The notes beneath the pieces were generated by a model, which worked only from the letters and a program-made list of their open reading frames with translations, was not told the origin of the DNA and did not search any database. This document shows positions 26,567 to 38,050 of a DNA stretch of 64,000 bases, piece by piece (within the stretch, counting starts at the first letter, position 1; each line of letters begins with the position of its first letter). Source of the stretch: Hemicentrotus pulcherrimus (Eukaryota > Echinodermata > Echinoidea > Camarodonta > Strongylocentrotidae); NCBI GenBank assembly GCA_003118195.1, contig BEXV01000309.1:12915-76914 (forward strand). The letters run 5' to 3'. The translations under genes and the position numbers were made by a program.

Positions 26567-26642
26567 TTAACCCATTGTTTATGGGTACCGGGTGGATCCA
26601 TTATCAGGCCAATGGGAATGAGATAATTCAGAAGTGAATGGG
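26567..26642 (-). repeat. Short repeat family B copy, inverted
   Basis: Read on the minus strand it starts CCCATTCACTTCTGAATT and ends AACAATGGGTTAA, with the inner block CCCGGTACCCA. It matches the 57172 copy (CATTGGCTCAATA, CCGGTACCCA) over its full 76 bp. Confidence 0.65.
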
Positions 26643-27723
26643 TAAAAATCTAGCTGCAACCTCTATAGTGTTGGATCAACCAATGTAAGGGATACAACTT
26701 TGTAAACAAAATCTGGACACTCTTTTAAATGTAGATTTACACTTTATCTACTTTATATAAGGGTGTTTATATACAGCTAGGAAAAGAATACCATTCAAAT
26801 GTCATTCCCACGCTGCGTCTTTTATAAAGATACTCTACCGTATAATAGGTGTACCATTTATGTTAATGAAGAGAGTAGAGACCCTTTTCGAGTGATGGAA
26901 TTCGTAGGATTCGTTTAAAGCTTGGATGAATGACCTCTATATTTTAGCGGTGTCTTTCAAACAGGCCAGCAAGAAGCCTAATTGATCCTCTTCCTTTTTG
27001 ACATTGAATTGGGTCATACAAACAATACTGGCTTAAGCTTCTATAATCATGCTCCGCTTTCTCCAGTCTCGGCTTCATACAGTAATCGATTTACAGAATT
27101 AGCAGTTGCCATTTTAGCCTAGTTTTGAGGAGAGCTGGCTAGACCTTGGCTGTTGGTGAAGAAGGGTCATGAGGCCAATCTGGACAATTCAGAGGAGCCT
27201 TGTACGTGGCCTGGCTTCAATGAGTTTTCTTGCTCTTTGAGTGAAATGGAGTTGACATCGTTAACAATTTCTCTTATACTTCTTCTGTACTGGACCTAAA
27301 TTGGTTCTTGTATATCTGAAGTGCTCTAGTAGACTGGCCTGTTTTGTTTTAAACTGTGCTGCAATTTTAAACTACATAATGCCCTTTCAACTGCCCAAGG
27401 TGTGTGCGAGACTGATGCTGTTACTACGTCAGTCACTACACACATGGATGACCTGGAAGTGACTTCAGATTTCAAATTCATGGGTCATTTAATCCAGAGT
27501 GGCCTGAACACTCAGTGATGTTTTATACTGAGGAACTTCTTAAGTAGCCCTGAGACACCACTTAGAGTATCCTTTTTGTAGTGCACCCTTATATATATTT
27601 GTAATAATTTTTTTTTACACTGGAAGTAAGGCTGCTTCAGGGGCCTCTTTTATATGCTCCAACTCTACGTATGAAAGGGGTATGAGACGAATGAGATATA
27701 GTTCTTATCTCCCCTCATGAGGA

Positions 27724-27748
27724 GGGAGGGGGAGGGTGGAGCAGGGGG
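27724..27748 (+). other. Potential G-quadruplex
   Basis: GGGAGGGGGAGGG followed by TGGAGCA and GGGGG gives four G tracts with loops of 1, 1 and 7 bases. Confidence 0.5.
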
Positions 27749-28703
27749 AGGAGGTGTCATTCTACTTGGAACCTAGATTAATTAGGGCTTACCCTAAATG
27801 GTAGTCATCCAAATTGATATACAGATAAAGCTTAAATTGGCGTTCACCCAAGTTGTTCAACCAAAGACTTAGCTTGGACATGGAGTTAGTAACTCCATGG
27901 CTTGGATAATCAGATATTGCCTTTCATGACTTATCCATCTCCTTTAAATGACCCGTTTTGCCTCAAGATATTGGATGTAAATAAAAACACAGTGATTCCT
28001 GAGGCCTGGCAGTTTATGAAGATTAGAAGCTGAGTTTAAGAATGGGGTTAATCCCTCACCCCTATGGAAAGGTCGTGACCTGAAATCACACCACTACTAG
28101 AGTAAATGGAGACTACCTTAATGGTAGTTGGCTTCAAAGACCTTGTCGGAAATGAAAAGTGAAATGGATTAATTAAAAATCAAAGGAAAACTTATGAGAC
28201 ATAAATTACAGCAATATCAATTATATGCTCTTTTAGTGTCAGTCAGAGGAGTAACAGCTCCCAAAAACTGTAAATCTTCAAGCTAAATGAAAATCGGCAG
28301 TTGTACGTCGACCTAAATATAAGCTATCGATATGATGATGTCATCTTATGTGTAGTATGTATATTCACAATGGCTTTCCATTGATTAGTCACGGCTCATC
28401 GCCTCAGCTATATAGGCGAACCGATCAAGTCCACATGTTATGACATCACCGTAACTGAGGCAAATTAGACCCCTGTTGACCCTTAATGTAGAGAGGTGCA
28501 GAAAATTAGGTTTGAAATTGCTTTTGAGCAAAACTAAAAGAGATTTCCCCCTTTTATTTTTGTATTTTAAGTTCACATAGCTTACTTTCATATGAAGTTG
28601 CATTTTCATCAACATGACTGCAAAGACATTCAAAAAATCAACCATCATATTACTTAATTACCTTGTTGTTTTGACTATTATAATTATTTGATCATATCGC
28701 CTG

Positions 28704-28770
28704 TTGGGAGCCAGAAAGGCATCAATAATGTATAAAAGGTAACGAATTCATGCCTTTCTGTCTTTTAAGA
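28704..28770. repeat. Palindromic repeat family A copy
   Basis: Left arm GGGAGCCAGAAAGGCATC and right arm GAATTCATGCCTTTCTGTC form an imperfect hairpin matching the family arm. Confidence 0.7.
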
Positions 28771-29864
28771 GCTGATATAACAGCTTATTGTAAGTTTGAC
28801 ATATTGCAGTAGGCAATCTACTGAGATAGCAGACAGCATGATTAAAGATTCATGGACACGTTTGTTGTTTGTGATATTTATAACGCTAGAAGTATCGCTA
28901 TGCGACTTGGTTTTGTTCCTGGGAAATGTGTTATGACTACAATACTTGATGTGAAACTTATCTATACAATATTGAATGTGTGTATTTGCACTGTGTTTTT
29001 TTACATTCCAATAAAAGAATAAACCCCTTTAAAGCCTCTTTGCAGACCTCGTTAAGGCTTCATATCCTCATTAAGGCGTCATTGATATGACGCTTCCTTT
29101 CTGTAATGCCTCCTGTGTTTCATAAAGCTTCCCGTAAAGCGATATTTGATATATAGGAGCACGAGATAGAAATCAAAATATGCCCGTTCCCATCTGTTGG
29201 GACCAGCGGAAATGAAGATGCGATCAGATGTGTTGCTGCCCTTGAGCAAGGCTTCCATGCCTGGGAGGCATTCCTTCCAGGCCGGCCGGCCAGCCAGCCT
29301 GCTGAGGGGTGCTTCGATCAGATCGATGCTTGTCGGTGACTGCACCCATGTCAATGAATCTTCAGATGAATATGAATCCCATTATTTCAGTCTTTGAAGT
29401 GGTTTATTAGCCTCAGGGCAGGATTGTGTCCAATTATCCATAACATCAAGTACAATGTTAAAAATGTAATCTCATTTAAACTTGACGCGGTAAACCACCA
29501 CGTATGGCAAAATTTAAAATGATGCAATTGTCATGGTGGGCGTTAGATGTCTTAACATATGTTTACCCATCACAAAATATTGAATAGAAGATTTTTCTCT
29601 ATTGAATAAGAACAACTTACATGTTATATGTGCTGTAATTCTTTGTTTGGAGGATGCATATTCAAAGAAAGTCAAATATTTGTTCATGAAATACATGTAT
29701 ATATTTCTTTTTGTTTTTGTTTTTAGGCTCTGTCTTTTCATATGTAGAATAAAAATGAATTAGCTTTTAGACACTATATGACGAGTGGTTTATTATCTTA
29801 CCGGTACTTCAAAGTATTTGTAAGGATATGGGCTGAATAAATACACTCGATAATTCATTTGATT

Positions 29865-30186
29865 GTTGTTGTTGTTGTTGGGTTTTTTTTTGGGGGGTGG
29901 GGGGTATTCATATTTCTTATGTATATCTCTGTATTCACATTCCTTCATTTCTGTCATGAATTTGTTCTTCTGCACAGTGTGTATACTCTCTCTCTTTCTC
30001 TCTCTCTCTCTTTCTCTCTCTCTCTTTCTCCCCCCTCTCTCTCTCCCTCTTTCTCCCCCTCTCTCTCCCTCTTTCTCCCTTTTCTGTGTATTTCTCCCTC
30101 TCTCTCTCTCTACCTGTCATGTCTATCTATCTGTCTGTCTATTTCTCTCTCTCTCTCTCCCTGTCTCTCATATATATATATATATA
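29865..30186. repeat. TTG run, then CT-rich tract ending in TA run
   Basis: TTG repeats (29865-29880), a T then G stretch, CT/CCT-rich sequence (29988-30170), and a TA run (30172-30186). Confidence 0.9.
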
Positions 30187-30264
30187 ACATTACATTTTAC
30201 TACATATTTGTAAATATAGTTGTTTTTCTGAAAAAGTGGAACAAAAAGATGATAATAAAGAAAA

Positions 30265-30425
30265 GATGAAGTTTAACAAGAAGAGGAGGGAGAAGAGTGA
30301 GTATATAGATGAAGATGAAGTTAAAAAGGAAGAGGAGGGAGAAGAGTGAGTATATAGATGAAGATGAAGTTAAAAAGGAAGAGGAGGGAGAAGAGTGAGT
30401 ATAAAGATGAAGATGAAGTTAAAAA
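30265..30425. repeat. 49-bp minisatellite, about three copies
   Basis: The unit GATGAAGATGAAGTT, AAAAAGGAAGAGGAGGGAG, AAGAGTGAGTATATA repeats with a period of 49 bp (units start near 30308, 30357 and 30406). A partial, less similar unit precedes it. The period is not a multiple of three, so it is not a coding repeat. Confidence 0.85.
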
Positions 30426-30629
30426 GGAGGAAAGATATTAAGACAGAAGAGGGAGAAGAAAAAAAAATAGCAAAGAGGAGGAATAGGAGGAACAAGAGGA
30501 AGAAAAAGGGAAAAAATGGAAGAGGAATGAAAAGTGTTAGTAAATTAATGGAAGAGGAGAAGGAAAAGGGAAGTGGTACGGTTGACAAGTTAAATGTGTC
30601 TCTAGAGATAAAATATGTCACTTCAGATA

Positions 30630-32680
30630 TTTAGAAGAGAAAAAAAAATGAAACGATATCATTCTTTTTAGCATTACTCTCATTAATCTTGTCTCATCCA
30701 ACCAATTCTCAGCGTCCTCACAGACTCATGTTTCCATATGATATTACAAGATTCTTTTTATAACATATCACGTGTGATGAAGATTTATTGGCCCTTACTT
30801 CCTAAGGAGAAAGAAATTATAAATTGAGATAGAAAACTTAGGTATTTATTTTTATGTGTAATCCATAGTCTTCAGCCCCCCCCCCCACCCCCTCAAGAAA
30901 TTACTTCAGGATATTCGTTAACGCTTTAATTCATGAACTTTTTTATGAACCAACATATCCATTTATATATGTTTGCATTTGATGGTTCATAATGTAATAA
31001 TAATAATAAATTGTTTTAAAAAATCCATCACCGAAAGGCATGCAATTTGAAAGAAATATTGGTATTTTTATCTTCTTTCATGGGTCAAATTGAAAGAGAG
31101 ACCACTTGGAAATGATGCAACAAGGAAATAATGATTTCGCTTTTAAAGATGATAGATTTTGTTGTTGTAAATAATGTTAAATTTCCTCAGAACCATTATG
31201 TATCAGCTGTTATGCTTCACCTCTCAGTTGTGTGTTTTGTTTTAGACTCACATAGACAAGACTTTTACTAGAAACAATGCAGGGGTATGTATTGAAATGA
31301 ATTGAGGAGTTTATTTATTTGACATGGTGGAAATCTACATGAGATAAATAGCTACATATGGGAGAATAGTGGAATGAATGGCATACAAATGTCAACAAAA
31401 TTTCAAAAATGATGTTGTGTGACAATATCACACATTATTAACAAAAATATATACTCTGACAGTCTAAAGTTAAAACTTAATAAAACTCTTTATACACATG
31501 CATTTCCAGTCCCTTACTAATAATTTCATTTCATCTGTAGACAATTATCATGAAAGATGTGGGTGTTCATGACATCATCACTTATGTCTTTGCATGTCCG
31601 GTCAGATGTTTGTAACTGTGCTCACTCGAAGGTTACCACAATGAAACATTCACACTTTCGTGCCAAAACTGGCCGTAACATTATCTTTCAAATTAGAATG
31701 AGTAATAACTAATAGTAAATCTTCCTGTCCTTGAAGATAATTCAATGTCAAACTTATGTAGACATAGAGAAGTTAATCTGCTTGATACAAGAAACAATTT
31801 CATAATTTGAGATTAAATGATGTCAGAAATGTTTGATTATTGTCCTTGAAAACTGAGAAGACCCTTAAATAAAATAAAATTATTCAGATCTTTGAATCAG
31901 GGTACCTTGATATACTTGCTCAAAATGGACAGTATTTTGTATTAGGGTACTTTACTAGCTTACAAAACCCTCTCATAGATAATAAGAGCTAGAGAGGTAT
32001 TAGAGCTTTAAAAGTCTGTGAACATATAACCTTCTGGTTCCCATAGATCTGTAAGGAAATCTTTTCTATCTCAATAAAGACCCAATTCTCACTCTAATGC
32101 AGTAGTTTGCTCCAGCCAGACACTTAGTTTCCCTTCTCACTAAGAATGGTTTTTGTGGAGTTTTTTTCCTCGAAAACTTTGAAGTGTCATTGGGAGCAAA
32201 ACATGCCACTGGACTACAAACCATGTGCAATCCAGCAATTTGATGCAGATTTGTTTGGTAAGAAATGTTAGATCAGCGGTCGTAGAGCGCAGTCCAGCTG
32301 AGACTGCCTTGGCATAACGAGTGAGAATTGGGTCGCACAGAGCATCAGAAAACATCTCCCATTTTGTAGCTTTTCGTCGGTACAAAACATGTATTTCAGT
32401 AATCGCTATTGATCAGGTCATCTTTGTATCAAAGCAGGCTTGTGCAAAGATATCCAATTACTTCAAGCATGGTGACCACACTTGAGAACTAGTTATTAAG
32501 AAAGGATTGCTTTGTATTGCAATGCCAGTTCTGATGCATAGCCAAAGAGATCAAGGATAAGGTGCTTGTCATACCGAAAATGACCAAGTCAACATCATTA
32601 TACTGCTTCGCCAATAAAAACAGGGATATTCAAACTCCTTATAATCTTCATACACATCCATCAAAAAAAAATATAAACAA
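30630..32680. other. Gene-free stretch downstream of the EH-like gene
   Basis: AT-rich. No exon or family repeat recognised; short C run near 30878-30893. Confidence 0.5.
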
Positions 32681-32685
32681 AAATG

Positions 32686-32691
32686 TTTATT
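32686..32691 (-). terminator. Possible poly(A) signal of the EH-like gene
   Basis: This is the first AATAAA hexamer on the minus strand after the stop codon of the EH-like gene, about 600 nt downstream. No closer AATAAA or ATTAAA was seen. In AT-rich DNA such hexamers are frequent, so this is only a candidate 3' end. Confidence 0.2.
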
Positions 32692-33296
32692 ACCTTTAAA
32701 AAAATGGACTACTAATGTGTGATGAAGCTTAAAGCTCAAGATGTATAAATGAAAACTAAAGGTCTCAGTCATGAATGAATATTTCTAGAGCAACTCTGTA
32801 TTTACATAATTTTGATAGGTTACTTTTTTATACAAATATTACAAAGGAATTCACAATGGACAAATTGAGAAATTGAGAAAAATGCGATTACGTGCAATAT
32901 CTAGTAAAAGGTGCTTAAACATCTAACTAGAAATAAAGTTAGGAAACTCATAACCAACCACCTCTAGCAAAATCTCAAATCAATCTACACTTTTAGAAAT
33001 TTTAGGATGTGAAAAAATCAAAGAGGGGGAATGAAAGTCGTCTAGATTTCAAAGTAGAGAATGAAAGTGCAGGTAGATGGAGGAGAAGGAGAATGACAGT
33101 TGACAAACCCCCCCCCCTTGTGTTTTTTCGTGAAAGTTACGTGGAAGAAAGTGAAAATATGCCCCAAACTGTGCAGACTATTGCAAAATGAGAGAGAACT
33201 GAAATAGAAATGTTTGAAAACAGATTAAAGAATGTTTTTATCATCTGCTTTTTTTGGTGAGGGATGGATGAAGTATGATTTTTTTGTCTTCTTCTC

Positions 33297-33608
33297 TTAA
33301 CGCCCACTGTGGAGGTACTTGTGGCAGGCGTTGTATGCCCTTGCCTGGCTGGGATCCCTTCCTGCGCTTTGGCATCCGTAGATACACTCCGGCATCGTCA
33401 TTTGGGTGTTTTTGGAGCAGGCCAGACATGTGTAGATGCAACTTTTCTGCATCATGGCGCTTCGCTTTACCGCTGAGTCATCCTTGAAGTTGAGGACGGG
33501 TTCCATAAGGTCCATTGCATCTTCGTCAAAGTAAGGGGCGGGGGCGGCCGGGATGAGCTCTGCTGTTAGGAGGAGCAGGCCCATGACAACCAAGATAAGG
33601 GAATTCAT
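33297..33608 (-). CDS. Secreted eclosion-hormone-type neuropeptide precursor (103 aa)
   Basis: Seen: residues 1-25 form a signal peptide with a strongly hydrophobic core (LILVVMGLLLL) ending in an Ala/Pro-rich cleavage region. Residues 26-47 are an acidic spacer. Lys48-Arg49 is a dibasic convertase site. Residues 50-103 hold six cysteines (57, 61, 64, 75, 79, 95), spaced C-x3-C-x2-C-x10-C-x3-C-x15-C. Known: insect eclosion hormone has C-x3-C-x2-C-x12-C-x3-C-x10-C with three disulfides, and EH-type precursors have been reported in echinoderms. In insects EH acts through a receptor guanylyl cyclase; the echinoderm role is not known to me. The protein ends Ser-Gly-Arg-stop, so the mature peptide may be C-terminally amidated (inference). 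The start is chosen because the signal peptide begins there and a strong splice acceptor (pyrimidine tract then CAG) lies directly upstream, placing the 5' UTR in another exon. The EH family assignment is likely; a secreted cysteine-rich peptide is near certain. Confidence 0.8.
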   Translation of the reverse strand: MNSLILVVMGLLLLTAELIPAAPAPYFDEDAMDLMEPVLNFKDDSAVKRSAMMQKSCIYTCLACSKNTQMTMPECIYGCQSAGRDPSQARAYNACHKYLHSGR

Positions 33609-34113
33609 CTGGGAGAAACAAAAGAAGAATGGTGTAAATATCTATGATGATAATCTAGATACCAAAGTCATGTAGCAAGAGAAAATATCCTTCAAGGGGG
33701 CTGCATTAACATGATCTCATCAATAATATCTAACATAAAGCTATTCATGATATGATAGTCAAAGTGTCCATATGAGGTCTATAAATACTCTTCTGATAAT
33801 ATTCCTTTTTTGCATGTAGCTGTTCACATTTTTTTGGAGCCACATTACTTATTTGCAGCTCTACTTCACGAGCATAAAAACAAAAATTATAAGCCTTCAA
33901 AATAAGGGTGAAAAACATATCAACCTTTTTGTCTACTATGATTGATACATTCTGCAACTAGGGTTTTTTATGAATATTGTAATGTTATTTTGTATCTCAC
34001 TGTATGGAAGAGGCTGCCCCCTTCCCCCATCCTCCATGAGCCCCTGAAATGATAGCTCTTGGTGATGGAGAGAATAACAAAATGAATGCATCATTCATCC
34101 TGAACAGATTTTT

Positions 34114-34176
34114 TGCCGGGAGCTAGAAGGGTGTTCAATCATTTTACACAGAATTAATGCCCTTTTGGCTCTTTTA
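34114..34176. repeat. Palindromic repeat family A copy inside the EH-like gene intron
   Basis: Left arm GGGAGCTAGAAGGGTGTTC and right arm GAATTAATGCCCTTTTGGCT. It lies 35 bp inside the 5' end of the predicted 603-bp intron, so the primary transcript would carry the hairpin. Confidence 0.7.
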
Positions 34177-34211
34177 AAAGAAAGTGAATAGTTTGATGAT
34201 GTTACACTTAC

Positions 34212-34291
34212 CTTTATGGATGCTTTTTCACGTTGCTATCTCAAATTGGAGAATTGTTTGGTTCGAGGATGAGGTTATTTGCCAATAATTT
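34212..34291 (-). other. Candidate 5' UTR exon of the EH-like gene
   Basis: On the minus strand an 80-nt segment is bounded by a pyrimidine-rich acceptor ending GCATTAG (AG at 34293-34292) and by a textbook donor, AAG followed by GTAAGTG (GT at 34211-34210). It contains no ATG, which suits a non-coding leader. Splicing to the acceptor at 33610-33609 would remove a 603-bp intron (33609-34211) and join the leader directly to the start codon. Because this exon has its own acceptor, the transcription start would lie further upstream. A weaker donor-like CAG/GTATGA on the minus strand near 35030 could end a first exon, but I cannot support it further. Read from splice signals only. Confidence 0.5.
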
Positions 34292-37200
34292 CTAATGCAA
34301 AAGAGAAAAGAGAATAGAAAAATAGATAAGTACTGATATTTAACAAGATTCATCGTCTGGGCTATATCCAAACTATGCTTATATGATCATTGCACAGAAC
34401 GATCACTTTGCTTCAAGAAGTGATTTGCAGTTTGTCAAAAATCATAGATATCCACGCAAAATATCCAGTCAAACAAAATGTCAACACCATAGAAAAGATT
34501 AAAATGTTAATTGTAATGTGATCATTGCAACACCATAAACCAATCTCTGCATGATATCACAACAGTTAAATTGGACCATTTCAAGACAAGTCGTCAGAGC
34601 TTCGTTTTTCAGAGGAGACGCAATTTCTAGACCAATTTGTAACGCTTAATGCTGCCGATCATATCCAATCACTGTTTTTTTTTGTGTGAGCAGGATCGAC
34701 GGCCATGCATATATCATATCAAAATTGGATTACAAATCATCAGCCGACTCTCCGAGTGCAAAAGTGTTATTTCTTCATCCTTTCACCAAGGAAAAGGATC
34801 CTGCTCTTTTGCGCACTCACATTTTCATTATAATTTCCCCTTCTCGTATTCCTTGCCTATTTTTTGTTTGTTTTGTTGTTGACTTCAAACGGAGAGCCGA
34901 ATTATGATGGCCCGTGAGGATTTCATGAGAACTTGCGTCATTTCTGAGAAAGAATTATTAACATGTAAAGCTGTGGTGCAATTTGATTGTGACCTCATTT
35001 GACCGGTGGAAGAATCTTTGTAATTTCATACCTGTTTTGTAGATATAAAAGAATAGTAAGGGAACTTAAGTTTTCAAGCTATGAAAAAAGTACTAAATCA
35101 TATCAAGAGTAGAAGAGAAAATGTTTAAATCCTGTTTATTATGATTATATCTGTCATTCATTGGTGTTTTATCCAGTCCATGGTGGTGTCAGTGGGTGTA
35201 CTTTGTAAAAGGATGTTCTCTATTCATGTGTCTTATTATACAGAGAGTCCAATCCTTGCGTCCATTCGGAGGCAGATTTTTGTCTCTCATCATTGAGAAT
35301 GGGGATCATTTCTTCCTCCTACCCCCTCACTTTCCTGCATCCATTATGTAACACATATGTACAACTGGCCTACAGTCTAATGGGTTAGGGTCTCTAACAA
35401 GGTGTAACCCAATGCCAACTTAAATGTTGCATATTCCCCCCTTATAGTGGTTCTTATGCCTTCTAGGAATCCCACTGTCTGTCTACATATCCTAGTATAC
35501 TGATACTGAAACCAGAATGTAAGAACAATCGAGAAGCACATACATGTAAACATGTTCACATCTTATAGTTGTGATTGATGCGGGACATTCACTGCAAGAG
35601 CCAAAATCAAATTTCTAGCCCATTTCCAAATTGATTCGCATTAGATGAGAAAACATGTATTTTTAGATTTACTGTTCATTTTAAGGCCCCGAACCCCGTG
35701 CGTTAGCAATACTTTTCATATCAAGCCAGTACTTAATGCCAGAATCCCCAAATTTCCCGCCGAAAAACAAATCCATGACTCTTTATGAAAGCACCGACAA
35801 TGGCACTTTATGCCATCTCACCGTTAGACTTTATTGAGGGGAAAAGCTATGTATGTATTTTACAAGTCTTTTAAGTTGCGAAATCTTCAGAATAGGTCAG
35901 AGAGGGTTTCTCTTATTTTGGTTGTTTTTTTTTTAACCTAGATTGTGCAATCGAGAATCATTACCAGAGTTTTGATGCAAGCCAATAATGTTCCTCATAA
36001 ATTGCTCAATATTGCAGAAGGAGGGTGCTGTAAAGGGTCAGATTGTAAAGTGGTTGTAAAACAAAATTTAGTATGAAAAGTTTAGCATGGATTTCATTGG
36101 ATTCTGTGACTAACAGAGAAATCAGGTTTTCATTTTAGGTTCATATCAAATATTATAACAGTGTTTTTTGTTTCAGGAATGTCTCTTTCTTTCTGAAAAT
36201 GATCTTGGGCTTTTGCTCTCGAGTCTTGTGGACTGCTTTTGTCTCACTAATGGTTCTTCCAGACCAATAAAAGCAAAGAAAAACATTTAAAAAATAATGT
36301 TGAGGTATATCATTAATAACTGTGACTGAGATAACAACAGGTTGTGCACCTGCAGTTTTTCTGGCTACCCCCACTTACAGACTCTGCCTTTATATTTCCC
36401 TTATCTTTCTCAGACGGAAGTTCTGAAAAGGAAAAGCAATATCTTAGGAGCCGATATTACATACCGTGTCATTAAACATATACGGGATAACGGAGTATAC
36501 CGGAGTATACCTATGTTCACAGAAGTCAGTCCAATTACTTTAGAGATCAGGGTTACAAGAGATACTAAATGCCTTGTGCTCAAGGCATGGGCTATACAGT
36601 TTTTTTAATAATAGGAATAAGATCTAGGGAAAAGGTGCCTTGTGATGCAGCTAATGTATACTTTAATAGGAAGAGAGGAAGCGCTGGTGGATCTTTAGTA
36701 TTTCGTGGCTTCTTTTGTTTCTTTTTTGTTTCTTTTTCAATAATGATTCAAAAGGCAGACAATGATGAGGTGGTGGGAAGTGTGAACCTAAGGCTTCTGA
36801 TAGTACTGACAAGATAAGGATAGGAAAAGTAAAATTTACTTTTTCACATTTTTTTCTTCTGACTTCACTCTCGCTGTGAGATAAATAATTGAATACTCGT
36901 GCTATTGCACTTTTCAGATTACCATGCCGCAATATGAATTTGAACAGAAAGATATATTTCCCATTAAATTGTTGATACAGAATCTTGATAATTTGATTTG
37001 TAAGCAATATAAAGAAATTAATCAATATGTTTCAAGATAATTTTCAATCACTGCTCTTTATAAAGAAAACCTTTTCAATTGTTTTACTGTAATTTTTAAA
37101 TTTAAAAAAAAAAAGAACTGTAGTCATGCTTTTATAACTATGAATGTTGCTAACAGAACAATGTGAAATTAAAAAAAAAAGAAAACGAATGCAAGAAAAC

Positions 37201-37636
37201 TGAAAATTCTCAGAATGGCATTGATATATGGGTTACAAAATTAAATTCAATGTGTGTTGCATCACTTGCGTGTAAATGTGAGCTTAGATAATGTTCAAGA
37301 TAGTTTGATTGAAATGCCTGATTGTAAAACTGTTGATCAGTTGATGTGATTCTCTGCATCTTATAATAGCTCTTGCATGGAACCCTTGCTTTTTGTCCAT
37401 TCTTAGGATCAACCCAACATTCATTTTATATACCACCTGAACTCCAAATATTCAAACATTCAGGGAGTCTCAGATGTGTTTAGTCTCTTATCACATGCCA
37501 AGCGTGAAATTACGCAGGATACATAGCGATGAGCAGCGGTCACTCTAGCATTTGATACTGTGTCTGTTTTGCTCCTGGGGCACATACATGATCGGTCAAG
37601 TACATACAGTAAACAGAGACTTGAGTGTAAATTGCC

Positions 37637-37707
37637 TGCTGAGAGCCAGAAGGATGTAAGTACATATAGAGTTATACATTGGGTTTAATGCCCTTCAGGC
37701 TCTCAAA
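37637..37707. repeat. Palindromic repeat family A copy
   Basis: Left arm CTGAGAGCCAGAAGGATGTA and right arm TTTAATGCCCTTCAGGCTCT form an imperfect hairpin. Confidence 0.75.
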
Positions 37708-37861
37708 GACACCAGGAGTATTCCTATACAGGTACAATGATGTCAGTATAGTTCAAAGAGAAAGAAAGAAAGAAGGGACAATAGTATAGTTAGAAGGCTA
37801 ATGGGAGTAGATGGATGTAAGTGTTTTCATATCAGGATTAGATAATGAGGGAGGAAAGCCA

Positions 37862-37959
37862 AGAGAGAGGGAGAGAGAGAGAGAGAGAGAGCAAGATATA
37901 TATAGGGGGAGAAATAAAGTGTTCATAGTGTGTTCATATCAGGAGTAGATAAAGAGGGA

Positions 37960-38009
<50 letters not shown>

Positions 38010-38050
38010 AAGGGAGAGTGGAAGAGAGAAGGGAATGAAAGAGAAGGTTG
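37862..38050. repeat. GA microsatellites (two runs)
   Basis: GA runs at about 37862-37891 and 37967-38005, separated by a short unit in which TTCATATCAGGA..TAGATAA-type sequence is also duplicated (near 37828 and 37933). This suggests local duplication. Confidence 0.8.

Larger units (their letters stand above)
23254..29864. other. Gene-free stretch
   Basis: Contains GA-rich DNA, a G-quadruplex candidate and repeat copies. A locally GC-rich patch at about 29200-29345 (around GGCCGGCCGGCC) stands out from the AT-rich surroundings but shows no exon signature. Confidence 0.5.

Noticed and set aside
29200..29345. GC-rich patch as a CpG-island-like promoter or exon
   Set aside because: Short, without a splice-bounded frame or a recognised protein; left as a composition anomaly.
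33241..33487. Frames of 66-70 aa on both strands over the EH-like gene
   Set aside because: Shadows of the real coding exon in other frames.
36415..36608. Possible internal exon after a pyrimidine-rich AG
   Set aside because: The acceptor looks plausible, but the translation matches no family I know and no matching donor or neighbouring exon was found.
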